A stretch of 64,000 nucleotides of DNA from JABAQJ01 sp046327745 (GCA_046327745.1 JAXLXV010000009.1:365968-429967); one strand, 5' to 3'. Shown: positions 1-8,266, numbered from the stretch's first letter. Notes: generated from the letters alone by a model not told the origin. Program-made: numbers and translations.

Positions 1-1
1 G

Positions 2-820
2 GGCGTCACGCAAGGCATTTTCCCTGAAGGCGGATTGACGCGTGACGGCCGACTTCGTCCCGTCAAGATCGGGTTGCTCGACTACGTCCTGGCCACGGCG
101 CGCGATCCAGGGATCCGCGCCCGGATGTACGTGGTGCCCGTCGCCCTCAACTATGATCGCGTGCTCGAGGATCGTTCGCTCCTGCGCGAGTTGTCGGCCA
201 AGGATCCCGGCGCCGCTAGGGTTTCCCGCTGGTCGCAGTTTTCCGAGGTCGTCAGCTACATCAATTCGAATGCCTGGCGCTTGCTGACTCGGCGGTGGCA
301 GCGCAATGGTCGCGCGGCGGTGTGTATCGGCGAACCGTACCCCGTGGCCTCGTGGCTCGATCAGCTGGAGGCCGACGGCACGCGACTGTTTGACCTGCCG
401 CGCCACGAACGATTGGGCCGGGTCCAGATCCTCTGCGACTGGGCCATGCAGCAGATCGGCAGCTTGGTCCCCGTTACGGCCGTCGCGCTCACCTGTGCCG
501 CGCTACAGTCGTTCGACGGAGAGTTTGTGACTCGTCAGGCATTGCTGGAGCGCATGCGCGACATGCGAGACGTGCTCAAAGACATGAATGCACGCGTGCT
601 CCGCGCCGATCGCGACATCGAGGAGACCTTTGATCGCGCGCATCGGATGCTCAGGATGCGCCATGTGCTTGGTGAGGCGGGGGACGGGTATCTCATCCTG
701 CCGCGCGGGCGCGAACTGATTTCGTACTATGCCAACAGCATTGTGCATCTGCTTGGGCCGTTCGCCGGCGGCGTGCGGGCCCGGGATTCCCTACCCGTTG
801 ACCAGTTCTTGGGCATGTAG
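2..820 (+). CDS. PlsB-like glycerol-3-phosphate acyltransferase, C-terminal part
   Basis: The frame is open to the left edge, so the gene is truncated 5' by the window; about 272 residues remain. Near the edge it reads IFPEGGLTRDG, which matches the FxEGxRSR substrate-binding block of the PlsB/GPAT acyltransferase family. The end (ELISYYANSIVHLLGPF) resembles the PlsB C-terminal region. The family transfers an acyl group to the sn-1 position of glycerol-3-phosphate at the inner membrane, the first step of phospholipid synthesis. The HxxxxD catalytic motif would lie outside the window. A different lysophospholipid acyltransferase of the same superfamily is possible. The stop codon is TAG at 818-820; no clear terminator follows. 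Confidence 0.72.
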   Translation, partial: GVTQGIFPEGGLTRDGRLRPVKIGLLDYVLATARDPGIRARMYVVPVALNYDRVLEDRSLLRELSAKDPGAARVSRWSQFSEVVSYINSNAWRLLTRRWQRNGRAAVCIGEPYPVASWLDQLEADGTRLFDLPRHERLGRVQILCDWAMQQIGSLVPVTAVALTCAALQSFDGEFVTRQALLERMRDMRDVLKDMNARVLRADRDIEETFDRAHRMLRMRHVLGEAGDGYLILPRGRELISYYANSIVHLLGPFAGGVRARDSLPVDQFLGM

Positions 821-918
821 CAGGCCTATCCCGGCGGTTCCAAGCCCACTGGAAGGGTCCCATCGGGGTCTCGGGTGCCGTCCGCTGGCTGCCAAGTAAG
901 TCTAAGTCAATCCGCGGG

Positions 919-947
919 TTGACCGTCGGCCCTCATCAGTCTATCAT
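919..947 (+). promoter_or_regulatory. sigma70-type promoter of rpsL-rpsG
   Basis: A -35 box TTGACC (919-924) and a -10 box TATCAT (942-947) are separated by exactly 17 bases. Transcription would start near 953-955 and give a leader of about 46 bases before the rpsL ATG. This is the best promoter-like match I found in the window, as expected for a ribosomal protein operon. Confidence 0.75.
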
Positions 948-959
948 ACGTGTCTGTCT

Positions 960-977
960 CGCCCCAACTCCGGGGCG
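960..977 (+). promoter_or_regulatory. hairpin in the rpsL leader
   Basis: A perfect 6-bp GC stem (CGCCCC at 960-965, GGGGCG at 972-977) with a 6-base loop lies in the predicted rpsL 5' untranslated region, followed by a T-rich stretch. It could be an attenuator or a binding site for autoregulation by a ribosomal protein; that role is inference only. Confidence 0.35.
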
Positions 978-999
978 TGGTTCTTTGTTTGCCTCTGGT

Positions 1000-1395
1000 A
1001 TGCCGACTATCAACCAGCTCGTACGCCGCGCGCGAAAGGACGTCATCAAGAAGGAGAAGTCCCCCGCGCTCAAGGCGAATCCATTTCGCCGGGGTGTGTG
1101 CACGCGTGTTTACACGACCACTCCCAAGAAGCCGAATTCGGCGCTGCGGAAGGTCGCCAAGGTCCGCCTGACGAATCAAATCGAAGTCATCGCCTACATC
1201 CCGGGCGAAGGTCATAACCTCCAGGAGCACTCGATTGTGCTCGTGCGCGGTGGCCGTGTGAAAGACCTGCCGGGTGTTCGATACCACATCGTCCGTGGAA
1301 CGCTGGACGCGGCGGGGGTCAATGGTCGGAACCGGAGCCGCTCAAAGTACGGAACCAAGAAGCCCAAGGCCGGCGCCGCCGGAGGTAAGAAGTGA
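1000..1395 (+). CDS. rpsL: 30S ribosomal protein S12 (uS12)
   Basis: A 131-residue protein of the decoding centre of the small subunit. It begins MPTINQLVR like nearly all uS12 and carries the conserved TPKKPNSALRKVAKVRL block and the VKDLPGVRYH loop with the Asp that is methylthiolated in some bacteria. The Lys residues where streptomycin-resistance substitutions occur (PKKPN and GRVKD) are wild type. The C-terminus (SKYGTKKPKAGAAGGKK) is slightly longer than usual. An in-frame TTG lies further upstream, but the ATG at 1000 gives the family N-terminus. The stop overlaps the rpsG start (GTGA), indicating translational coupling. Confidence 0.97.
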   Translation: MPTINQLVRRARKDVIKKEKSPALKANPFRRGVCTRVYTTTPKKPNSALRKVAKVRLTNQIEVIAYIPGEGHNLQEHSIVLVRGGRVKDLPGVRYHIVRGTLDAAGVNGRNRSRSKYGTKKPKAGAAGGKK

Positions 1396-1862
1396 GCCGC
1401 CGAAAGAAGTCAGTAAAGCGCCCTGTCCTCGCTGACGCGCGCTACGACAGCCAGACGGTATCCAAGTTCATCAACGCCCTCATGTATCAGGGCAAGAAGT
1501 CGGTCGCCGAGCGCATCTTTTATGGTGCTATGGATCTCGTGGAGTCCCGCACGAGTCAGCCCGGTGTGAACGTCTTCAAGCAAGCGTTGGCCAATCTCAA
1601 GCCGGTCGTAGAGGTCAAGAGCCGCCGCGTAGGTGGCGCGACCTATCAGGTCCCGGTGGAAGTCAGGCCGGAACGCCGGACGGCGCTCGCCATGCGCTGG
1701 CTGATCTCCTACTCCCGCGACCGCAATGAGAAGTCCATGGCGGAAAAGCTGGCCGCCGAGGTCATCTCGGCGTCAAAGGGCGAAGGAAACGCGGTGAAGA
1801 AGAAGGACGACACGCACCGCATGGCCGAGGCGAACAAGGCGTTCGCGCACTATCGCTGGTAA
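1392..1862 (+). CDS. rpsG: 30S ribosomal protein S7 (uS7)
   Basis: A 156-residue small-subunit head protein that nucleates assembly of the 16S 3' domain. It has the typical MSRRKKS-type N-terminus, the ARYDS and KFINALMYQGKK segments, and the GGATYQVPVEVRPERR loop. The start is GTG, overlapping the rpsL stop and preceded by a good Shine-Dalgarno (GGAGGT at 1381-1386). In most bacteria rpsG is followed directly by fusA. Here a terminator and 7.4 kb of lasso-peptide genes intervene. Confidence 0.97.
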   Translation: MSRRKKSVKRPVLADARYDSQTVSKFINALMYQGKKSVAERIFYGAMDLVESRTSQPGVNVFKQALANLKPVVEVKSRRVGGATYQVPVEVRPERRTALAMRWLISYSRDRNEKSMAEKLAAEVISASKGEGNAVKKKDDTHRMAEANKAFAHYRW

Positions 1863-1887
1863 GCGTACCCTGACCGCTTTCTATCAA

Positions 1888-1925
1888 CGGGACGAGCCGG
1901 GCCGGCTTGTCCCGTTTTCTCGTTT
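1888..1925 (+). terminator. Rho-independent terminator after rpsG
   Basis: A 12-bp stem (1888-1899 with 1903-1914, one G-U pair) with a 3-base loop is followed by a T-rich run TTTTCTCGTTTT. It closes the rpsL-rpsG unit and separates it from the lasso cluster, so those genes probably need their own promoter. Confidence 0.85.
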
Positions 1926-2083
1926 TCCATCCCGGTGCCCTGTTCAGCGAGCCCTGAGTAGCCCATTTTCAGCGCCCATTTGCCGCAGTACGTTTCAGGC
2001 GCGTCGCTGAGGCGTCTTAGGACGGTGCCGACTTGCTTCACGCAGTCTCCCCCATTTGCCCGTACCTGCACGAGGAATAGTTG
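1926..2083 (+). other. upstream region of the lasso cluster
   Basis: About 160 bases lie between the rpsG terminator and the first lasso gene. A promoter for the cluster is expected here, but I see no convincing -35/-10 pair; TTGCCG near 1979 is the only weak -35 candidate. AGGA at 2073-2076 is the ribosome binding site of the next gene. Confidence 0.3.
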
Positions 2084-2383
2084 GTGGTCGACCTCAACAC
2101 TCCACTCCCGACGCCGAGCGCATCTGCCATCTTCAAACCCCTGGCAGAAGGGGGGGTCCTCTTCTCGACAGAGACAGAGGTGTACTTCGGCGTCAACGTC
2201 ATCGGCGCCCGCATTTGGGAGCTCCTTCCTCCGACCTCAAAGACGTTCGGGGAACTCTGCGCCGCGCTTTCGGCTCAATATTCGGACGTGAGCTCAGCGC
2301 AGATCCAAAAGGACGTTCAGAAGTTTCTCGATGACCTGATCGAGAACGGACTCGTGGTCTCGGCTCCCACTGAAGACGCCTGA
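2084..2383 (+). CDS. lasso peptide B1 protein (PqqD-like RRE)
   Basis: A small protein of 99 residues with the PqqD-like fold pattern: an N-terminal beta segment (GVLFSTETEVYFGVNVIGARIWELL), then helices (FGELCAALSAQYSDV, QIQKDVQKFLDDLIENGLV). In lasso systems this RiPP recognition element binds the leader peptide and presents the precursor to the B2 protease. It is the first gene of the cluster, 68 bases before B2. The start is GTG at 2084, seven bases after AGGA; a TTG at 2081 is an alternative. I identify it by fold pattern and context, with the cyclase and protease downstream. Confidence 0.85.
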   Translation: MVDLNTPLPTPSASAIFKPLAEGGVLFSTETEVYFGVNVIGARIWELLPPTSKTFGELCAALSAQYSDVSSAQIQKDVQKFLDDLIENGLVVSAPTEDA

Positions 2384-2451
2384 GCCATCCCATGCCAGCG
2401 GTGAGCTAAAGCTCCCGCTGGACGGTATAGGCTGGCGGGAGTGATTCCGCA

Positions 2452-2925
2452 GTGATTCGAAGAGCCATTCGAGAGTATCGAAAAGCGGTGCCAAAGCTTC
2501 GCCGGCTTTCACTTGGCGAATGGCGTGATATGGTGTCCGCCCAGCTCGCACTGTTGGTGGCACAGCTGCGTGTGTGGACGTTGGCGCAGGGTCGTCTCAC
2601 CACGCCCGCGGCGAGCGCGGCCCCGCCCATATCCCCATCCGTCGCCCAGGTACCGCGCGCCCGAACGTTGGCGCTCGCGGTGAGCCGAGCTGCAACATTC
2701 GGCGTTTTTCGTCCGGCCTGCCTGGTCCGGTCGGTGGCCCTGTGCCGTCTGATGGAGCGCCGCGGGATTCGCGATGGTGTGGTGCGAGTTGGCGTGGTCA
2801 TGCGAGGCGGGCGGTTTCACGCGCATGCTTGGGTTGAGTATGCTGGTGAGGTCCTGGGCGACGACCCGCTGAGCGTGTCCGACTACGAAACGCTGCCGGG
2901 CGTTAACGTCCTGCACGCGGATTGA
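2452..2925 (+). CDS. lasso peptide B2 protein (transglutaminase-like leader protease)
   Basis: A 157-residue protein of the bacterial transglutaminase-like (lasso B2) family, which cleaves the leader from the lasso precursor using ATP-independent cysteine protease chemistry together with B1. The Cys-His-Asp triad is visible: Cys in FRPACLVRSVALCRLMERRG, His in FHAHAWVEY, and Asp in VLGDDPLSV. The length is usual for stand-alone B2 proteins. The start is GTG; GGCGGGAG about 12 bases upstream is a poorly spaced ribosome binding site. The stop overlaps the start of the cyclase gene by four bases (TTGA), implying translational coupling. Confidence 0.9.
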   Translation: MIRRAIREYRKAVPKLRRLSLGEWRDMVSAQLALLVAQLRVWTLAQGRLTTPAASAAPPISPSVAQVPRARTLALAVSRAATFGVFRPACLVRSVALCRLMERRGIRDGVVRVGVVMRGGRFHAHAWVEYAGEVLGDDPLSVSDYETLPGVNVLHAD

Positions 2926-4865
2926 GCGCCATCGCCGGCTGGGCCGGATCGGCAGCATCAACGACTGCATCACCGGACGCCCGACACCTTGTGCAAGGTC
3001 TGCTGGACGCCATGCCTCAGCGAGCCTTGGGTGAACGCGATATACAAGCCGCCGCGCACTGGTCGCTGGGTGTGGGAAGGCTTCCCTGGGAAGAGCGCGT
3101 TTCACCTGTCGGCGGGCGACTGATTGCGCGGGAGGGCGACGTCGTGCTGGGCGCGGACGCCACCCTGTACGACACCGAGGAGCTGCTGCGTGAACTGAGG
3201 TCGGCGGGCCGCACGCCGCAGGGCAGTGCCCCGTGCGACCTGATGATCGCCGCGTATATGGCCTGGGGGACATCGTTCACGCGACGGCTGAACGGCGACT
3301 TCGCCTTCGTACTCTGGGACGGTGCAAAATCGGAGCTGATGGTTGGCCGCGACTTTGTGGGGCGCCGATCGCTGTTTGTGCGGGACCTCGCAGATGGGAG
3401 CGGCGCCGTCGCCTCGCAAGCAACCGCGCTCGCCACCATCAGCACGCGCCCCACACTGAATCATGACTTTATCGCAGCGGCCATATCTGGCCTGCTTAGC
3501 GGCAGTCGAGAGTCCGCGTACATAGGCGTGCGCCCCGTACCCGCGGGCGATGTCCTTGCGTGGAGGGCGGGGCGAGGGTGGCGGACGGCATTCGAGTGGA
3601 AGGCCCCAACCTTTGTGACACGCGCACGCGGCGATCTTCGGGAGGGGGCAGAGGAGCTGCGACGACTCCTCGTGCGGGCGGTCAGCGACCGCTGCACCAG
3701 CCCTCGGCTTGCCGTCTATCTCAGCGGCGGAGCGGATTCGCCGGCTGTCTATGGTGCGGCGCAGTCCGCGCGCGAGCAGGGCACGTTGGACTGCACGATC
3801 CTCCCGGTCTCCGTCTCCTTCCCGGTTGGCGACTCAGCGCGAGAGGATGAGCACATCGAGGCTGTCGCTCGCCACTGGGGCGCGACGCCCACGTTCATTG
3901 ATAGCGAGTCGATGGTCATCTTCGATGCGCAGGAGTCGCGGGCCGCGGTTCGCGATGACCCCTATGCGCACACGTTCGAGCAGATGAATCGGCACCTCGG
4001 CAATTCTGCCGCTCGGCTTGAGGCGGGGGTGGCGCTGGATGGCCATGGGGGAGACCTGCTGTTCCAAGTTTCCGACGTGGCGATCGCCGAGGTGCTTGCC
4101 GCGGGAGATGTGCGTGGGTGGCGGCGCCTGATCAGGGAGGGTGGTTACCGGACGTGGCAGGAGATCTTGCGTTGGGGTCTGCTGCCCGCGTTGCCAAATG
4201 TGATGTGGCGCACATTCGACATGTTTCGGGCTCGACCGCTGCAACGGCCATTCGAGCAGGATTTGCCATCGTGGCTCACAAATGGAGCCCGGGCGGGTGT
4301 TGAGGGACGGGGCTGGACCCATGCCGAACTTTCTCGGCGGATTCTTGAGGGTCCGGCGGCGTTTGAGAGCCGGTGGTACCTGAGCGCCCCGTACATGGCT
4401 CGCGCCGTTTCCTGGACCCACGACGTGGCGCAGCAGTGCGGTTTGGAGCTTCGCTCGCCGCTGCTCGACCGGCGGATTGTGGAGTTTGCCGCGGGACGCC
4501 CGGTGGTAGAACGGGCGTCGGTCACCGAGACGAAGCGCCTCCTTCGGGAGAGCATGCGTGGCTTGGTACCAGACTCCGTGCTTGCACCGAGGGCGTATAA
4601 GACAGGCGTTCCCCGAGGGTACCTAGGCCGCCAGCTGCAACATGGCCTTGGTCCAGCCATGGATCGAGCGCTTAGCTATTCGAGCCCTAGAGGCTCGTCT
4701 ATGATATTGGCCGATCTGGGCATCGTTGAGCTGTCGCAGCTGAACGCCGCTCGGGATCGCTACAAATCTTCGCCGGACCACTTGACCGGGGTTCAGTTAT
4801 TCCTCACACTAGAGGTAGAGCTCTGGTTGCGGAATCATGTGTGGTTCACTCCGACAGCGCTCTAG
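2922..4865 (+). CDS. lasso peptide cyclase C (asparagine synthetase-like)
   Basis: A 647-residue homologue of class B asparagine synthetase. In lasso clusters this enzyme adenylates the ring Asp or Glu side chain and closes the macrolactam on the new N-terminus. The C-terminal half has the PP-loop YLSGGADSPAVYGAA (SGGADS near residue 268) and ATP-site blocks such as GVALDGHGGDLLF and ELRSPLLDRRIVEFA. The N-terminal glutaminase-like domain begins MSAIAGW, so the catalytic Cys2 of true asparagine synthetases is Ser. That is expected for cyclases, which do not use glutamine. The start is TTG at 2922 within the B2 stop. A 110-base gap precedes the precursor gene. Confidence 0.9.
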   Translation: MSAIAGWAGSAASTTASPDARHLVQGLLDAMPQRALGERDIQAAAHWSLGVGRLPWEERVSPVGGRLIAREGDVVLGADATLYDTEELLRELRSAGRTPQGSAPCDLMIAAYMAWGTSFTRRLNGDFAFVLWDGAKSELMVGRDFVGRRSLFVRDLADGSGAVASQATALATISTRPTLNHDFIAAAISGLLSGSRESAYIGVRPVPAGDVLAWRAGRGWRTAFEWKAPTFVTRARGDLREGAEELRRLLVRAVSDRCTSPRLAVYLSGGADSPAVYGAAQSAREQGTLDCTILPVSVSFPVGDSAREDEHIEAVARHWGATPTFIDSESMVIFDAQESRAAVRDDPYAHTFEQMNRHLGNSAARLEAGVALDGHGGDLLFQVSDVAIAEVLAAGDVRGWRRLIREGGYRTWQEILRWGLLPALPNVMWRTFDMFRARPLQRPFEQDLPSWLTNGARAGVEGRGWTHAELSRRILEGPAAFESRWYLSAPYMARAVSWTHDVAQQCGLELRSPLLDRRIVEFAAGRPVVERASVTETKRLLRESMRGLVPDSVLAPRAYKTGVPRGYLGRQLQHGLGPAMDRALSYSSPRGSSMILADLGIVELSQLNAARDRYKSSPDHLTGVQLFLTLEVELWLRNHVWFTPTAL

Positions 4866-4948
4866 CAGGGTGACTGGCTGGGGGGCCCAGCAAAGTTGCC
4901 GGAGGTCGCGAGGAATGTTTGTCCGTGGCCCGGTAGTTGCGTAGTGGA

Positions 4949-4963
4949 TGAGTGAACCACTCA
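4949..4963 (+). promoter_or_regulatory. small hairpin just upstream of the precursor ribosome binding site
   Basis: TGAGTG (4949-4954) pairs with CACTCA (4958-4963) around a 3-base loop, immediately before the strong GGGGAGGAGAG ribosome binding site of the precursor gene. It could stabilise the mRNA or modulate translation. No function can be proven from sequence. Confidence 0.3.
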
Positions 4964-4975
4964 CGGGGAGGAGAG

Positions 4976-5137
4976 ATGTACCAGGCACCTAAGCTTGAGA
5001 AGTTCGGAACGTTCCGTCAGTTGACCCTCGGTCGTTTGGGCAAGACCGTGATCGGTGACGACGCGATTCCAGGGATCGGCCTCGACTGCAACCCGAATGT
5101 GCCGCCGTCTGATCCGACGGGCTGCATTCGCTCGTAA
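4976..5137 (+). CDS. lasso peptide precursor A
   Basis: A 53-residue precursor, MYQAPKLEKFGTFRQLTLG followed by RLGKTVIGDD and a Pro-rich tail ending CIRS. The leader carries the family signature Y-x2-P-x-L-x3-G-x5-T (Tyr2, Pro5, Leu7, Gly11, Thr17) that RRE proteins read. With Thr17 at -2 the core would start at Gly19, but then positions 7-9 are Val, Ile, Gly and the first acids are Asp10 and Asp11, outside the usual 7-9 residue ring. Cys38 and Cys50 could form a disulfide. The C-terminal residue is Ser, the type of residue phosphorylated in paeninodin-like systems. An in-frame ATG 24 bases upstream exists, but the GGAGGAGAG ribosome binding site supports 4976. Confidence 0.9.
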   Translation: MYQAPKLEKFGTFRQLTLGRLGKTVIGDDAIPGIGLDCNPNVPPSDPTGCIRS

Positions 5138-5252
5138 GTCGAGCAACTAGAATAAAATAGCAGTTCGCTGCTTCTGCGACTGCGCTTGCACAGGACGAAT
5201 GCAGCTGTCGGCAACGTCCTAGCGTAGCGCAGGGGGCAGGCCAAGTTGAGAA

Positions 5253-5287
5253 GAGACCGCGGTTTTGCGACCGTGGTCTCTTTTTTT
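5253..5287 (+). terminator. Rho-independent terminator after the lasso precursor
   Basis: A 10-bp stem (GAGACCGCGG at 5253-5262 with CCGTGGTCTC at 5271-5280, one G-U pair) with an 8-base loop is followed by seven T residues (5281-5287). It lies 115 bases after the precursor stop and 140 bases before the kinase gene. Partial termination here would give more precursor mRNA than tailoring and export mRNA. Confidence 0.9.
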
Positions 5288-5426
5288 GCATATTCTTGAC
5301 CAGTTCGTTGGCTGTGCCCTTCACAGGTGTTGTAGGCACGAAACATGATGGAAAAAACTTCCACGTTCTTCACTCGTCATTTGCGGTCGAAGTTCGTGTC
5401 CCACTTCTAGTTGAGTTAGCTCAGAC

Positions 5427-6386
5427 ATGCACGAGTTCGCCGTTTTTGGCGGAGTACTTCGGACGAATCTCGAATTCCCAGAACTGGAACGCCTATCTGG
5501 AAATCCAGAGCCGACCTGGAGCCTTGAGACCCATCCGGACCAGCCGCCTCTGGTGGGAGCTTCGTCCCTCGGTTCCGACGTCATCTACGCCAACTACCGC
5601 GTGAATGCGTTCATCCGACAGGGCGGCGGCTACACGTTGGTATTTGACGACACGGGCCGGTTCGACATCTCAAGCGACGGCAAGCGAATCGTTTGGCACG
5701 GCTACCAAGATCGACTGCTGGACGCCGGCCGAGCGGACATTCTAGGAAGAGTGCTTCCGCTGGCCCTACACGGCAGTGGTGTGCCGTCCCTGCACGCCAG
5801 CGCGGTTTCTCTCGGCCCCGAAGGGATCGCGTTCCTTGCTCCCAAGTTCCACGGAAAGTCGACGACAGCCACCGCGCTCTTGGAGCACGGCGCCAAGCTG
5901 ATCACCGACGATGTGCTGCCCGTATTGATCGCCGAGCCACCGATATGCCTACCCGGGGTGCCGCGCCTCAGGTTGTGGCGAGATTCGGTGCGCGTCATGA
6001 TCGGCGATGAAGCGGCCGATTCTCTCCCGGACGCACGGAAGCACCGAGTCGACAATCTGCGTGACGATCAGATCCAGTCGCTGCCCGTGCGGTTCTCGAC
6101 GGCGTACATCCTGAGTCCTGTGAACGAGCTGCCCGACGGTGCGGCAGTGCGTCGAGATCCATTGGATTCGATCGTCGCCGCCCTCTCCTTGGTACAACAC
6201 GCCAAGCTGGGTCCGTTGCTAGCTGGCGCGGAGGCCGGAGCACTGTTCTCTCAGGCGGCGAGCATCGCGGCGTCGATCCGGGTCTATGACCTCTACATTA
6301 CGCGCGATTTTGCGCGACTTGGCGAAGTCGCGGCGACGCTCGCCCGATGGCATGGAGTGGGCGATCGGCACTCGAGAGAGGCGTAA
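5427..6386 (+). CDS. HPr-kinase-like protein of the lasso cluster
   Basis: A 319-residue protein of the HprK/P-like family found in lasso clusters. It has the block PSLHASAVSLG followed by a variant P-loop APKFHGKST (Lys near residue 144) and LITDDVLPV, the pattern of the HprK C-terminal nucleotide-binding domain; the first Gly of the classical P-loop is missing. In the paeninodin system a related kinase phosphorylates the C-terminal Ser of the precursor, and the precursor here also ends in Ser. The same role is therefore likely but inferred. The stop overlaps the ABC ATPase start by one base (TAATG). Confidence 0.8.
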   Translation: MHEFAVFGGVLRTNLEFPELERLSGNPEPTWSLETHPDQPPLVGASSLGSDVIYANYRVNAFIRQGGGYTLVFDDTGRFDISSDGKRIVWHGYQDRLLDAGRADILGRVLPLALHGSGVPSLHASAVSLGPEGIAFLAPKFHGKSTTATALLEHGAKLITDDVLPVLIAEPPICLPGVPRLRLWRDSVRVMIGDEAADSLPDARKHRVDNLRDDQIQSLPVRFSTAYILSPVNELPDGAAVRRDPLDSIVAALSLVQHAKLGPLLAGAEAGALFSQAASIAASIRVYDLYITRDFARLGEVAATLARWHGVGDRHSREA

Positions 6387-7441
6387 TGGCCACGTCCGCA
6401 CCTTCCGGTGCTACATCCGTGGTTGCATCGCTCGCCGGTATCAGTAAGCGGTATGTGGTGCGCCGACCGATGCGAGACATGGTGCTGCATCCCCGTCGGC
6501 GCGAATGGTCTTACGTGTTACGAGACATCGCCTGCGAAGTACGCGCTGGGGAGTTTTTCGGGCTTCTGGGGCCAAACGGAGCAGGCAAGACCACGCTGCT
6601 GAAGATTCTGGCGACTCTTGTGCTGCCGGACGAAGGTCAGGCGCACGTGAGTGGATTCAATGTCGCCAGCGAGGGTGCGCAGGTGCGGGCGGTTGTGTCA
6701 CCGTGCCTAGCGAGCGAGCGCAGCCTGTACTGGCGACTGACGGCTCGTGAGAATTTGCAACTAGCCGCAGACCTCCAGGGGGTTCCCCGCGATCAGGTGG
6801 CCGCGCGAAGCGACGATGTGCTTGGTGCCGTTGGGTTGATGGACACCGGAACCAAAATGGTGGGGCAGTTCTCCTCCGGCATGATGCAACGCCTGTTGAT
6901 CGCCCGCGCCTTGCTCAGCCGACCAGCCCTCTTGCTGCTCGACGAACCCACGCGGAGCCTGGATCCGCTGTCGGCGCGTGAATTCCGGAGATTCCTCCGG
7001 GAGGAACTCGTGCAGCGGCGCGGCTGCGCGGTGTTGCTGGCGACGCACAGCGCCGACGAGGCGTTCGAGCTGTGTGATCGTGTCGCGGTCATGCACCGCG
7101 GCCGGCTGCTCGCACAGGGCCCAGCGGCGCAGCTGTCGGATCGGTACCTGGGTGCCAGATATCGCATCGTGACGTCCGCGCCGGTGCATCCCGCCATGAC
7201 GACCTTGTGCGAAGGACCCAACGCGGAGATACAGGTCCTTTCGACCGTGGTGGTGGAGGGTGAGGTAACGGTCACGGTGCGCCTAACGGGCGGCGATGGT
7301 CGTTCAGCCGACGTGCTGGCCAGCTTGGTGCATGCCGGAATGCCCGTGGCGCGCTTCGAGCGCCTCCCGTTGGTGCTGGCGGACCTCATCGAGGGCGTGA
7401 TGGTGGCGCAAGGCGGCCAGGCATCCGGAGCCCTGACGTGA
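6386..7441 (+). CDS. ABC transporter ATP-binding protein, lasso cluster exporter
   Basis: A 351-residue ABC ATPase of the ABC-2 exporter type. Walker A is GPNGAGKTT (residues 62-70), the signature is FSSGMMQRLLIARALL (about 162-177, SSGMMQ replacing the common LSGGQ), Walker B is LLLLDEPTRSLDP, and the switch His is in ATHSADEA. The N-terminus lacks membrane segments, so it must pair with the permease encoded next; the two genes overlap by four bases (GTGA). In the lasso cluster context it most likely powers export of the mature peptide and self-immunity. An octamer GCCTAACG lies inside it at 7281. Confidence 0.92.
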   Translation: MATSAPSGATSVVASLAGISKRYVVRRPMRDMVLHPRRREWSYVLRDIACEVRAGEFFGLLGPNGAGKTTLLKILATLVLPDEGQAHVSGFNVASEGAQVRAVVSPCLASERSLYWRLTARENLQLAADLQGVPRDQVAARSDDVLGAVGLMDTGTKMVGQFSSGMMQRLLIARALLSRPALLLLDEPTRSLDPLSAREFRRFLREELVQRRGCAVLLATHSADEAFELCDRVAVMHRGRLLAQGPAAQLSDRYLGARYRIVTSAPVHPAMTTLCEGPNAEIQVLSTVVVEGEVTVTVRLTGGDGRSADVLASLVHAGMPVARFERLPLVLADLIEGVMVAQGGQASGALT

Positions 7442-8247
7442 GTTCCCCGCGGGCCATCCGGGCGCTGGTGTCGGCCGCGTGGAAGACGTCGCTGAGCTAT
7501 CGCATGCAGATGGCGACATCCCTGGCGTCGTTGGCGCTGACGGTTGTCCCCGTCTACTTCGTCTCCAATGCGTTGCAGAGCATGATGGCCAACGCCATCG
7601 CTGGCGAGGGCACGCAGTATTTCGGTTTTCTCCTTCTTGGTACCGTTACGCTCTCGCTCGTGACCACCGCCGTCTCCACGCTGCCTCAGGCGGTTCAGGG
7701 AGGTATTTCAAGCGGGTTCTTCGAGATGCTGCTCATGTCGCCGGCTCCGCGTCTGAACATCCTGATCGGGCTGTCGGGATACGGCATCCTGTGGACATCG
7801 CTCCGAGGATTTCTGACGCTCCTTGCCGGATGGGTACTCGGCGCGCGACTGGCGTTGAGCGGGCTGCCGGCGGCGCTGCTGATCCTGATCGTGATCGTAG
7901 TGACGCATTGGGCCATCGGGCTGTTTGGCACGGCGCTGGTGCTAGCATTTCGGTCCATGGGGGCGCTGCCGCAAGGCGTCTTGTTCCTCTCAGCGCTATT
8001 TGGCGGCACGTACTTCCCGACCTCCAAGATCCCGTCCTGGCTGCAATCGCTGTCTGCTGTCACTCCTCTCGCGTACGGTCTTCGAGCGCTGCGGCGCGTG
8101 CTGCTCGAGGGGCGCTCGATGCGCGACGTGCTTCCTGATTTTGGCGTTTTGCTGGCGATGTGCGTCGTTCTATTGGTGATTTCCTCCGTCGCGTTCCAAC
8201 AGAGTCTCTTGTACGCAAAACGGCAGGGGTCGCTTAACTTGTACTAG
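7438..8247 (+). CDS. ABC-2 type permease, lasso cluster exporter
   Basis: A 269-residue polytopic membrane protein with about six hydrophobic segments (for example LASLALTVVPVYFVSNAL, FLLLGTVTLSLVTTAV, AALLILIVIVVTHWAIGLFG, VLLAMCVVLLVISSVAF) and the ABC-2 permease pattern GTYFPTSKIPSWLQSLSAVTPLAYGLRALR. It begins with GTG overlapping the stop of the ATPase gene. Together they form an exporter distinct from the single-polypeptide McjD-type exporters of many lasso clusters. The substrate is inferred from context. Confidence 0.9.
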   Translation: MSSPRAIRALVSAAWKTSLSYRMQMATSLASLALTVVPVYFVSNALQSMMANAIAGEGTQYFGFLLLGTVTLSLVTTAVSTLPQAVQGGISSGFFEMLLMSPAPRLNILIGLSGYGILWTSLRGFLTLLAGWVLGARLALSGLPAALLILIVIVVTHWAIGLFGTALVLAFRSMGALPQGVLFLSALFGGTYFPTSKIPSWLQSLSAVTPLAYGLRALRRVLLEGRSMRDVLPDFGVLLAMCVVLLVISSVAFQQSLLYAKRQGSLNLY

Positions 8248-8266
8248 TGATGATGGCTGACCCTCG

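Noticed and set aside
5296..5324. TTGACC as a -35 box for the lasso kinase
   Set aside because: No acceptable -10 hexamer lies at 16-18 bases.
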